Of a stretch of DNA of 10,678 nt, positions 1 to 5,844 are shown in pieces. Location of the stretch: contig WQUQ01000229.1 of NCBI GenBank assembly GCA_009782025.1, positions 1 through 10,678 on the forward strand. The letters run 5' to 3'. The position numbers and the translations under genes are program-made. This DNA comes from Desulfobulbus sp. GTDB taxonomy: Bacteria; Pseudomonadota; Gammaproteobacteria; Burkholderiales; Rhodocyclaceae. Position 1 is the first letter of the stretch. Every line of letters starts with the position of its first letter. A model generated the notes under the pieces. It saw nothing but the letters and a program-made list of their open reading frames with translations, ran no database searches and was not told the DNA's origin.

Positions 1-79
1 CAGCATCCATGCGGCTCGTGGATTCTGCGTACTGCGACTTCGCGCAGCATGACACGCTTCGCTCCGCGCAGAATGACAA
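1..79. repeat. Intergenic hairpin repeat, inverted copy of 5529-5607
   Basis: This 79-bp stretch is the reverse complement of 5529-5607 with a single mismatch (position 17, C against T). It contains GCGCAGAATGAC at its right end, the arm sequence shared with the hairpin at 4508-4558. The copy is probably cut by the window edge, because the sister copy continues for another 19 bp into a second hairpin arm. The near identity of copies more than 5 kb apart indicates recent spread or gene conversion. It codes for nothing I can support. Confidence 0.85.
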
Positions 80-82
80 CCC

Positions 83-101
83 TTGATTGCCGGGTGAATA
101 A
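83..101. repeat. 19-bp motif shared by three intergenic sites
   Basis: Read on the minus strand this is TTATTCACCCGGCAATCAA. The same motif occurs at 4316-4334 on the plus strand with one mismatch. Its first 16 bases occur at 5307-5322, where the match stops exactly at the border of the 204-bp element. The three sites suggest a conserved flank of the intergenic repeat family. Confidence 0.7.
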
Positions 102-122
102 AAATGGAATAAACCCCCGCCC

Positions 123-153
123 ATAAAAAAACCCCCGCCGGGGCGGGGGTTTG
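123..153 (-). terminator. Intrinsic terminator of the S-layer-like gene
   Basis: Read on the minus strand, a very GC-rich hairpin (AAACCCCCGCC paired with GGCGGGGGTTT) runs directly into a run of seven T. It sits about 50 nt past the stop codon at 205-207. Position, stem strength and T tract fit a classical rho-independent terminator for the large upstream gene. A further C/G-rich stretch at 113-122 could pair alternatively. Confidence 0.88.
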
Positions 154-204
154 GGTCTTGGCGCCAGCCCGGCGAAGCGGGATGGCGTTGGCGACAGAAG
201 CGAC

Positions 205-3200
205 TCAGAACAGGTCGATGTGCGAGATGATGCTGTTGATCGTGGTCTGGGTCTCGATCACCTTGCCCAGATCGACGTAGCCGATCAGTTGGGCCGTATC
301 AGGCGTCGCGCTCGCGTGCGTATAGGCATCCACGTCGTTACCGACCACCGTCCACAACTCGATCTTGTACAGCGTCGTGGCATCGACGTTGCTGGCCGCC
401 GGCACCGGCTCACGGGTCATGGTGATGTACTTGTCACCCGTCTTGAGCAGGAGGTCGCCAACGACGTTGTTGGCCACAGTGCCCGGCAGATTGGGGGTGT
501 TGATGCCAGCGGTATTGCTGTGCAGGCCGATGATGTCCTGGCTGGTCGTCCAGCCGATCGCAGACTGTACCCAGCCGCCATCCTTGCCGCCAACATCGGG
601 CGTCAGCGTGGTCACGAACAGGGCGCGGGCGTTGTAGGCGGTGAAGTCCAGCCAGTCCTGGTTCCCACCGACGCCACCTTGCGTCATGAAGTTCGTCACC
701 TTGGTCGTGCCGTTGTTGAAGGTGCCGTCCCACTTGATCGTGTCATTGCTGAGAGCGCCGGTCGAGAGCGCGACGACATTGAGGTCGCTGGCGGAGCCGC
801 CGACCATGATGACGTTATCGGCCGTGTGGGCAGAGTCTTGACCCGCGAAGTCAGCACCGCCGCCAGCCTGAGTGTTGGCAAAGGCCGAGGCATAGTTGCT
901 GGTTACCGCCGGGGCGGAGGCATACCAATCGGTGTAGGTGATGGCTCCGACGGTCGCGGGCTGGCCGTAGTCGTTGTAGGCACTGGGTGCCGGGGCGCCG
1001 CCCAACAGATCGGTGAGCGAAGCGACACGACCGGCCATCAGATCACCCGCACTCCAGTTGACCGTGGCGTGCTGGGTGTTGAGGCCGGTGAGCGCCGCGT
1101 TCCAGCCGGCAATCTCCCCGGCCGACAGCGCCACCGTCGGAATGGCGAACTCGATGCCCAGATCGTTGACATCCACATGCCGGCCATCGGTGAGCGAGGT
1201 CACCACCAGGATGTTGGACGGGCCGTCGGTGGCGACGAGGAGCTTGCTGAGCACCGGGTCGCCATTGATGGCGGCCTTGATCGCCTGATTGATCTGGAGA
1301 TCGTTGACGATGTAGCTGTTCGCCGTGGTCGTCGGGACGCTGATCGGGGCGCTGATGAAGGTGCCCTGGCTCGCCTTCGGCAGGGTATGGTCGGACAGCG
1401 ACACGTCGTTGTACACCACGCGCAGCTTCAGGCCATAGAGACCGGACATTTCACCTGCCTGCAGGCCGACGGCGCCACCCGCCAGGATGGTGCCATCCTG
1501 GACCACGATGCGATTCTGGTTGGCATCGCTCACGAGATCGCTCAGATCACGCTCAGCAGCACTTGGCGTGTTCTGATTCGTGGTATTGAACACCCAGACC
1601 GCCTTGTCCGAGGTATGGGCGTCGTTCGTGGTGTTGGCCTTGTTGGCCGTGTCGCCGACGTAGACGGTGTCGTTGCCGCTGCCCATCTTGATCGTCCAGT
1701 CGCCGGAACCCAGGACGTTGACGGTGTCGTTGCCGGCGCCCGCGTCGATGAGGAGGTTGGCGTTGATCTTGCTGTTGGCGTACCACGGCGTGGCATCGAC
1801 CGTCGGATCCGCAAGAACCGGCAGGCCAGTCACCGGATTCAGTTGGGTAATCGCCGTCGTGATCGTGTCGTTGCCAGCGCCGCCGGAGACGGTCAGGATG
1901 AAATCCTCACGCGTGGTGGTGCCCGCCGCGGCCAGGTTGGCCGAGGAGATCGCCAGATCCAGCTTGTCGTCACCAGAACCCAGGTTGTAGATGAACTGCA
2001 CGTTGTCGGCGCCCGCCGGGTTGGGCGCGGCATCCTTCAGGGTCATGTACTTGCCGACCACGTTCTGCGACAGGTAGGCGTTCAGATCCAGGTTGCCCCT
2101 GAAGCCCGAGCCATTGACGTAACGCACATCGGTAAAGCCGTAGCCGTTGTACTGCTGCGGGCCGGCGCCGTCGATGTTCTGGTTGGAGTCATAGCCCAGC
2201 GGATCGTCGCTGGGGTCAGCCAACTGCGCCATGGGCTTGCCGAACAGGGTGGGCTCGTTGGTGTTGCCCTTGATCGTCAGATCGCCGACGCGCGGACCCT
2301 GGTTGGAGCCACGCTCGTAAGCGCCGAGGTATTGGTAGGTGAAACCCGTCTCGTTCACCAGGTTCACCACTTGCAGGGTGTTGTTGGTGGAGGAGACCAC
2401 TTCGAGCTTGCTGTCGCGCTCAACCGTGATGTCGAACTGCTGCACGCCCTTGGACTTGTCGGTATAGCCCGTAGACAGGCTGCCGATGACCAGATCGCCG
2501 CCCATCTCGCCACGACCGACGTAGTCGAGCAGCACGGTGCTGGTGACCAGATCGGTGGCCTGCGTGTTGGCGGCCACTTGACGCGCCATCACGGCGTTGT
2601 CCTGCGGCAGACCGCCGGTGGCATTCCAGGCGCCGTTGCCGCCGCCTTCGATGGTATGACCGGTGGACGACAGGGTGATGAAGTAACCGGCGTTGGCGCG
2701 GGTCGAGATGGTGTCGTTCGGCAGCCAGAAGGTGGTGTTTTCGGTCAGCGTCACCTTGATGTTGTAGGCGGCCAGAGCCGGATTGGCGGCAATCGCGGCG
2801 GCAATGGCGTTAGCCAGATCCTGCGGGGTACCAGCGCCGTCCACCCGGGCAAAGACCACTTCCTTCAGATCGCCATCGATCTTGAAGCGGAGGATGTTGT
2901 AGGGGTTGTCGCGCAGGGGCAGGCCATCTTCTTCCATGCCCACCTGATCGAGCACCGCGACATTCAGGGCGCCACTGAAAGAGGTCTGGTTGCGCAGGGA
3001 AGACGGGTCGAAATAGACCGCGTAATCGACGTGACCCGGATCGGAATTGCGGAAGGCAATGGTGATGTCCTTGGTGATCTCGTTGTCGGCGATACGGACA
3101 TCTTCGATCTTGAGGTCAGCGCGGGAATTGTTGCTTTCCCACCACTTGACGCCCTGCATGCGGTCGGCATCGACCGTGGCGCCGTCAACGATGTTGTTGT

Positions 3201-4017
3201 CGGGACCGACGACGGTGAAACCGTCCTGAACGCGCAGGACGACCTTTTCGATGTTCTTCGTGGTCGCCGCAATCGCGTCGTCACCGCGCATGGTGACATT
3301 CAGGGTGTCGTAGCCGCCCTTGCCGTCAAGAATGACGTTGTCCGTGAGATCACCGGTCTGGGCGATGAAGTTGTTATCCTTGTCGGTGCCGCTAATGGTG
3401 GGATCCTTGCCGGGGCTGCCAAGATAGATGTTGTCGACGGTAGTGCCAGGGTTAGTGTGGTCGTTGGCATCGATCAGATGCTGCAGGAGATTGCCCAGCG
3501 CGGCCTTGGCCGAATCGACGCTAACGGGGTCGGCATTCACAGCCGCCAGCCAGGTCTTGACATCACCCGCCACGCCATTGGCGCCGGAATTTTCGTAAGC
3601 GGGCACCGAATTCGAATCCAGCGCAGCAGTAAAGGCCTGGGCAGCGACCGTCTTGTTTTCAACGATGGCCGTGTCCGAGTTCGGCGAGCCGCTGATCGGG
3701 TTGAGCGCGGCGTCCAGCACGTTGTAAGCGATGGTGGCCGTGGTCGCATTGCCAATGTCCATCTGGTTAACCCAGAAGTTCAGGCCCGCGGTATCCGGGG
3801 CGCGACCCAGCAGGTTCTGGTAAATCTTGGTGACGATCTGGGTATTGCTCAAGCCCGCGAAATCGCTCAGGTACTCGGCCGACTGACCGAATTGGTTCAG
3901 AAGATCCTGCATGCCCAGCGTGGTGGTGTTCGTCCAGAACAGCATGCCCTGAGCGTCGGCAGGACGATTGAAAAAGGCAATGTATGCCTGTTGGATTTGT
4001 GCGGCGTTCAAAGCCAT
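205..4017 (-). CDS. S-layer-like / type I secreted protein with N-terminal DUF4214 domain
   Basis: This 1270-residue protein is probably exported and forms a surface layer or large surface structure. Residues 1 to about 185 match the DUF4214 type: AYIAFFNRPA near 11-20 and IYQNLLGRAPDTAGLNFW near 65-82. The rest is Gly/Asp/Asn/Thr-rich and beta-strand-like. Four RTX-like turns lie around residues 677-790 (LGSGDDKL, GGAGNDTI, GAGNDTVNV, GSGNDTVYV). The C-terminus (ISHIDLF) ends acidic-hydrophobic, as in many type I secretion substrates. There is no N-terminal signal peptide and not one cysteine. I chose ATG at 4017 because AAGGAG (4025-4030) lies 7 nt before it and the DUF4214 match starts there; the frame stays open 11 codons further upstream. 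No TTA, CTA or TCA codon is used. The CRP-type site upstream and terminator downstream make it a single-gene unit. DUF4214 membership and secretion are recognised by eye; the S-layer role is inference, and another RTX adhesin is possible. Confidence 0.85.
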   Translation of the reverse strand: MALNAAQIQQAYIAFFNRPADAQGMLFWTNTTTLGMQDLLNQFGQSAEYLSDFAGLSNTQIVTKIYQNLLGRAPDTAGLNFWVNQMDIGNATTATIAYNVLDAALNPISGSPNSDTAIVENKTVAAQAFTAALDSNSVPAYENSGANGVAGDVKTWLAAVNADPVSVDSAKAALGNLLQHLIDANDHTNPGTTVDNIYLGSPGKDPTISGTDKDNNFIAQTGDLTDNVILDGKGGYDTLNVTMRGDDAIAATTKNIEKVVLRVQDGFTVVGPDNNIVDGATVDADRMQGVKWWESNNSRADLKIEDVRIADNEITKDITIAFRNSDPGHVDYAVYFDPSSLRNQTSFSGALNVAVLDQVGMEEDGLPLRDNPYNILRFKIDGDLKEVVFARVDGAGTPQDLANAIAAAIAANPALAAYNIKVTLTENTTFWLPNDTISTRANAGYFITLSSTGHTIEGGGNGAWNATGGLPQDNAVMARQVAANTQATDLVTSTVLLDYVGRGEMGGDLVIGSLSTGYTDKSKGVQQFDITVERDSKLEVVSSTNNTLQVVNLVNETGFTYQYLGAYERGSNQGPRVGDLTIKGNTNEPTLFGKPMAQLADPSDDPLGYDSNQNIDGAGPQQYNGYGFTDVRYVNGSGFRGNLDLNAYLSQNVVGKYMTLKDAAPNPAGADNVQFIYNLGSGDDKLDLAISSANLAAAGTTTREDFILTVSGGAGNDTITTAITQLNPVTGLPVLADPTVDATPWYANSKINANLLIDAGAGNDTVNVLGSGDWTIKMGSGNDTVYVGDTANKANTTNDAHTSDKAVWVFNTTNQNTPSAAERDLSDLVSDANQNRIVVQDGTILAGGAVGLQAGEMSGLYGLKLRVVYNDVSLSDHTLPKASQGTFISAPISVPTTTANSYIVNDLQINQAIKAAINGDPVLSKLLVATDGPSNILVVTSLTDGRHVDVNDLGIEFAIPTVALSAGEIAGWNAALTGLNTQHATVNWSAGDLMAGRVASLTDLLGGAPAPSAYNDYGQPATVGAITYTDWYASAPAVTSNYASAFANTQAGGGADFAGQDSAHTADNVIMVGGSASDLNVVALSTGALSNDTIKWDGTFNNGTTKVTNFMTQGGVGGNQDWLDFTAYNARALFVTTLTPDVGGKDGGWVQSAIGWTTSQDIIGLHSNTAGINTPNLPGTVANNVVGDLLLKTGDKYITMTREPVPAASNVDATTLYKIELWTVVGNDVDAYTHASATPDTAQLIGYVDLGKVIETQTTINSIISHIDLF

Positions 4018-4024
4018 GGAAAAT

Positions 4025-4030
4025 CTCCTT
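4025..4030 (-). promoter_or_regulatory. Strong ribosome binding site fixing the S-layer start
   Basis: AAGGAG on the minus strand is placed 7 nt before the ATG at 4017. It supports MALNAAQ as the true N-terminus rather than the longer frame beginning at 4050. Confidence 0.85.
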
Positions 4031-4090
4031 TTATGGAAAAGAAACAGCAATCTGAGCCATTACGGCATAGGCCATCAGGGCGCGGAACGG

Positions 4091-4096
4091 ATTCTG
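4091..4096 (-). promoter_or_regulatory. Possible -10 element of the S-layer promoter
   Basis: CAGAAT on the minus strand matches four of six bases of TATAAT. A transcription start near 4085 would place the centre of the palindrome at 4117-4136 at about -41.5, the class II CRP arrangement, with a leader of roughly 68 nt. No good -35 box is seen, as expected for an activator-dependent promoter. The match is weak and rests mainly on spacing. Confidence 0.35.
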
Positions 4097-4116
4097 TGCG
4101 AAACGTTCCCGCCCGC

Positions 4117-4136
4117 AATGTGACAGCTGTCACATT
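4117..4136. promoter_or_regulatory. CRP-type operator, perfect 20-bp palindrome
   Basis: The sequence AATGTGACAGCTGTCACATT is its own reverse complement. It contains TGTGA-N6-TCACA, the exact core consensus of the cAMP receptor protein (CRP/Vfr) class, with the flanking AA/TT also matching. It lies about 110 nt upstream of the S-layer ATG. FNR/DNR boxes (TTGAT-N4-ATCAA) do not fit. Binding by a CRP-family regulator is inferred from consensus only. Confidence 0.75.
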
Positions 4137-4212
4137 TTGTGATTTTTTTGCCCCTCTGCCCCGGAAAAACAACAGATGCGGCGAGCGGCGCGCCATTTGA
4201 AGCCACCGGGCA

Positions 4213-4240
4213 GGTCTTGACCCGCCAACGAATCAATCAA
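4213..4240. repeat. 28-bp direct repeat, copy 1
   Basis: GGTCTTGACCCGCCAACGAA followed by TCAATCAA matches 4583-4610 with one mismatch, in the same orientation, 370 bp apart. The intervening DNA consists of other repeats. Copy 2 covers the stop codon of the DUF4214-only gene, so copy 1 may be a displaced duplicate of that gene's 3' border. Confidence 0.75.
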
Positions 4241-4302
4241 CCTGAAAACCGTAGTTGACCGCTTGTGATCTTTGCGAAATCCGCATGAACACTACCCTTT
4301 CC

Positions 4303-4334
4303 ATTGACCCGGCCATTATTGACCCGGCAATCAA
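4303..4334. repeat. Short tandem pair and third copy of the 19-bp motif
   Basis: ATTGACCCGGC occurs twice in a row (starting at 4303 and 4318), a 15-bp tandem unit. The second unit forms part of TTATTGACCCGGCAATCAA at 4316-4334, which matches the motif at 83-101 (minus strand) with one mismatch. No gene is supported in this stretch. Confidence 0.6.
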
Positions 4335-4361
4335 ATTTGCATGCTCTTTCCGGTGCCGTTG

Positions 4362-4450
4362 CCCCCACCCTGGCCCTCCCCAGCAAGCAGGGGAGGGAAC
4401 AAAACCCCTTCCCCCGCTTGGCGGGCGAGAAGGTTGGGACGGGGGGAGCA
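4362..4450. repeat. GC-rich intergenic repeat with hairpin
   Basis: The first 47 bp (4362-4408) match 10632-10678 with three mismatches. A perfect 8-bp stem CCCTCCCC/GGGGAGGG at 4374-4397 encloses an 8-nt loop. A second imperfect C-rich/G-rich pair follows (about 4405-4440). The interior of the 204-bp element at 5322-5525 has the same layout (C-rich arm, G-rich arm, then a GGTTGGGA-type stretch). There is no T run, so it is not a canonical terminator. It resembles dispersed GC-rich repeats common between proteobacterial genes. Confidence 0.75.
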
Positions 4451-4507
4451 GCGCCAGATTGTGTAATTCCATTTCTCGTTCGTAACGACAACAAACCGCC
4501 GAGAATC

Positions 4508-4558
4508 GTCATTCTGCGCGGAGCAAAGCGTGTCATGCTTCGCTACGCGCAGAATGAC
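4508..4558. repeat. 51-bp palindromic hairpin repeat
   Basis: Two 22-nt arms, starting GTCATTCTGCGCG and ending CGCGCAGAATGAC, are complementary except for two positions and enclose a 7-nt loop (GTGTCAT). The left arm is shared with the repeat at 5529-5626 and its inverse at 1-79. It is a REP-like element, and may act as a transcript-end or stabilising structure downstream of the gene at 4607-5272. Confidence 0.8.
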
Positions 4559-4566
4559 AAACTCCT

Positions 4567-4584
4567 TAAGTGAACCGTATTGGG
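4567..4584. repeat. 18-bp sequence, exact inverted copy of 10567-10584
   Basis: TAAGTGAACCGTATTGGG is the exact reverse complement of 10567-10584. At both places it abuts one of the intergenic repeat families (the hairpin at 4508-4558 here, the TTAGAGC element at the right edge). It therefore looks like part of a composite repeat unit rather than a coincidence. Confidence 0.7.
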
Positions 4585-4610
4585 TCTTGACCCGCCAGCG
4601 AATCAATCAA
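4583..4610. repeat. 28-bp direct repeat, copy 2, covering a stop codon
   Basis: This is the partner of 4213-4240 with one mismatch. Its right end includes the TGA stop (4607-4609) of the minus-strand DUF4214-only gene, so the duplicated piece starts inside the last codon positions of that gene and runs into its 3' flank. Confidence 0.75.
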
Positions 4611-5272
4611 AGCAAAACCTGGTCGATCAAGGGCTGAATGCCCGCGGCCACCAGGTCATGACTCGGCACATCATAGCCATCCGGCGAACCAATCCCCGCC
4701 AGCCAGACTTTGATCTGCTCACCCTGTTGGGCCGTGGCCTGTTCATAGGCCTGTCTCTCCGGCCCGGTATCCAGCGCCAGGGTGAAATCCTGCGCCGCCC
4801 AGATTTTGGCCGCCAGCGTGTCGCTGTCACGTCCGGTCGCGCCGTACATCAGGGCGGGCGCCAGATCATCGATGGAAATATCCCCCGCATCCAGCCGGGC
4901 CGTCCAGTAGGCCTGCCCGCCTTCATCCGGCGCGCGATTGAACAGGACGTGATAAAGGCTATCGACAATCTGGAAATGGGTCTTGTCCGCCACCAGGCTC
5001 CGATATTCATCCGACCGGGAAAAACTCTCGAAAATGACGGACGGCGTAGCGACAAGCTGGCTCCAGTAGGCCACCCCGGCAGGATCACCAGGCCGCCCCA
5101 GGTAGGCGACATAGGCTTCGGTCACCGGATCGGCTTGCCAATAGGTGGTGATCTGACCCCGCGCAAGATCGATCTCCAGGGCATAAGGATGCGCCGGAAA
5201 AACATCGGCGTCCGCAGGCAAATGCCCATAGTCGCTCGCATATTGCATGTTTTGTTCAGTCAGATGAGGCAT
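4607..5272 (-). CDS. Stand-alone DUF4214-domain protein, paralogue of the S-layer N-terminus
   Basis: This 221-residue protein of unknown function has no cysteines and no signal peptide. From about residue 48 to the end it aligns by eye with residues 8-183 of the S-layer-like protein: AYVAYLGRPGDPAGVAYW against AYIAFFNRPADAQGMLFW, IVDSLYHVLFNRAPDEGGQAYW against IVTKIYQNLLGRAPDTAGLNFW, AAQDFTLALD against AAQAFTAALD, KVWLAG against KTWLAA, and PLIDQ against HLIDA. It then stops, with no beta-rich or RTX part. The first 47 residues are a distinct, acidic, His/Tyr-containing extension. ATG at 5272 is supported by GGAGG (5280-5284) 7 nt upstream. It is separated from the S-layer gene by about 590 bp of repeats, so it is probably transcribed on its own. 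It could be a partner or chaperone of the surface protein, a secreted small protein, or a truncated relative. The intact frame and good ribosome site argue against decay. Confidence 0.78.
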   Translation of the reverse strand: MPHLTEQNMQYASDYGHLPADADVFPAHPYALEIDLARGQITTYWQADPVTEAYVAYLGRPGDPAGVAYWSQLVATPSVIFESFSRSDEYRSLVADKTHFQIVDSLYHVLFNRAPDEGGQAYWTARLDAGDISIDDLAPALMYGATGRDSDTLAAKIWAAQDFTLALDTGPERQAYEQATAQQGEQIKVWLAGIGSPDGYDVPSHDLVAAGIQPLIDQVLL

Positions 5273-5286
5273 GACACTTCCTCCTG

Positions 5287-5341
5287 GAGCGGTTTTGGTT
5301 CAATCCTTATTCACCCGGCAATTAGAGCGGTTTTGATTCAA
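5287..5341. repeat. 17-bp direct repeat GAGCGGTTTTGRTTCAA, two copies
   Basis: Copies at 5287-5303 and 5325-5341 differ at one base and are 38 bp apart. The second is part of the terminal inverted repeat of the 204-bp element. The first sits just before the ribosome site of the DUF4214-only gene and may be the end of an earlier, lost copy. A related sequence (GAGCGGTTTCTG) starts at 10585. Confidence 0.7.
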
Positions 5342-5525
5342 ATGCTGACATTTTTCTGAACGCCATGCGCAACTTCAAGCGCCGCTCCCCCTCCCTGGCC
5401 CGTCCAGTGCTCGCCTTGCATGGCTCGCCCGCTCAGGCGGGGGAGGGAATCTCGCTCCTTCCCCCGCGCGCGGGGGAAGGTTGGGATGGGGGGAAGTGCA
5501 ACCACTTGAAGCGAAATTGCTCTAA
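5322..5525. mobile_element. 204-bp MITE-like element with no gene
   Basis: The ends are 23-bp imperfect inverted repeats (5322-5344 and 5503-5525, five mismatches) with identical outermost bases TTAGAGC/GCTCTAA. The interior is GC-rich and contains a perfect 24-bp palindrome at 5457-5480. No open frame resembles a transposase, so it would be non-autonomous. The sequences on either side (5307-5322 and 5529-5607) occur nearly adjacent, only 6 bp apart, in inverted form at 1-101. That arrangement looks like the same locus without the element. A TA target duplication would fit the TA at both ends but cannot be proved here. It could also be a plain dispersed repeat rather than a transposable one. 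Confidence 0.6.
5457..5480. repeat. Perfect 24-bp palindrome
   Basis: CCTTCCCCCGCG is followed directly by its reverse complement CGCGGGGGAAGG. It is very stable as DNA cruciform or RNA hairpin. No T run follows on either strand. It lies inside the 204-bp element and corresponds to the second hairpin arm pair of the repeat at 4362-4450. Confidence 0.85.
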
Positions 5526-5528
5526 ATG

Positions 5529-5626
5529 TTGTCATTCTGCGCGGAGCGAAGCGTGTCATGCTGCGCGAAGTCGCAGTACGCAGAATCCACAAGCCGCATG
5601 GATGCTGCGACTGCGCGCAGCATGAC
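5529..5626. repeat. Compound hairpin repeat, full-length copy
   Basis: Bases 5529-5607 are an inverted copy of 1-79 with one mismatch. The 3' part forms its own inverted repeat: 22-nt arms GTCATGCTGCGCG...GTCGCAG at 5555-5576 and the complement at 5605-5626 differ at one position. The first 22-nt arm (GTCATTCTGCGCGGAGC...) is shared with the 51-bp hairpin at 4508-4558. The long element therefore looks like a nested or extended version of the short one. Confidence 0.8.
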
Positions 5627-5637
5627 GCAGCGGGGCT

Positions 5638-5796
5638 GTGGATGGGTAGAGCATAGCGAAACCCATCATGACGATGAAGGAGGATACTGATCGGGGGATT
5701 GATGGGTTTGTTCGGCTTCGCCGAATCCCGCTGCGCGGGACCAGCCTTCGGCTGTCCTGCGGCCTGTGGCCTTGTCGCTGCGCTCTACCCATCCAC
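5638..5796. repeat. 159-bp element with 15-bp inverted ends and mini-hairpin array
   Basis: The ends GTGGATGGGTAGAGC (5638-5652) and GCTCTACCCATCCAC (5782-5796) are perfectly complementary. Inside, AAACCCATC (5659-5667) pairs with GATGGGTTT (5701-5709). Between 5711 and 5771 four short perfect hairpins follow one another, each with a 3-nt loop: TTCGGC-TTC-GCCGAA, TCCCGC-TGC-GCGGGA, CAGCC-TTC-GGCTG and GGCC-TGT-GGCC. The GCAGCGAAACCCATC-like ends resemble dispersed repeats of many proteobacteria. It lies just downstream of the metallopeptidase stop codon and may end or protect that transcript. The small open frames crossing it consist of repeat sequence only. Confidence 0.75.
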
Positions 5797-5844
5797 GGCG
5801 GGTTTGCTGTGAACCAGCCCTGCCTACCGAATCGCTGGGGTGAA

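Noticed and set aside
4018..4050. Longer N-terminus (MLFLFHKRRFS) for the S-layer-like protein
   Set aside because: The extra codons cross the strong AAGGAG ribosome site, and the DUF4214 match begins at the internal ATG.
151..4200. 1349-codon open frame on the plus strand
   Set aside because: It is exactly in register opposite the S-layer-like gene, is rich in Val/Asp/Gly/Arg as expected for complemented codons, resembles no family, and starts within the gene's terminator.
4255..4573. Short open frames in the intergenic region between the two DUF4214 genes
   Set aside because: They are made largely of the GC-rich and palindromic repeats on both strands and have no convincing start sites.
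5529..5796. CRISPR array suggested by repeated short palindromes
   Set aside because: Repeat units differ in sequence and length, with no regular spacer pattern and no cas genes.
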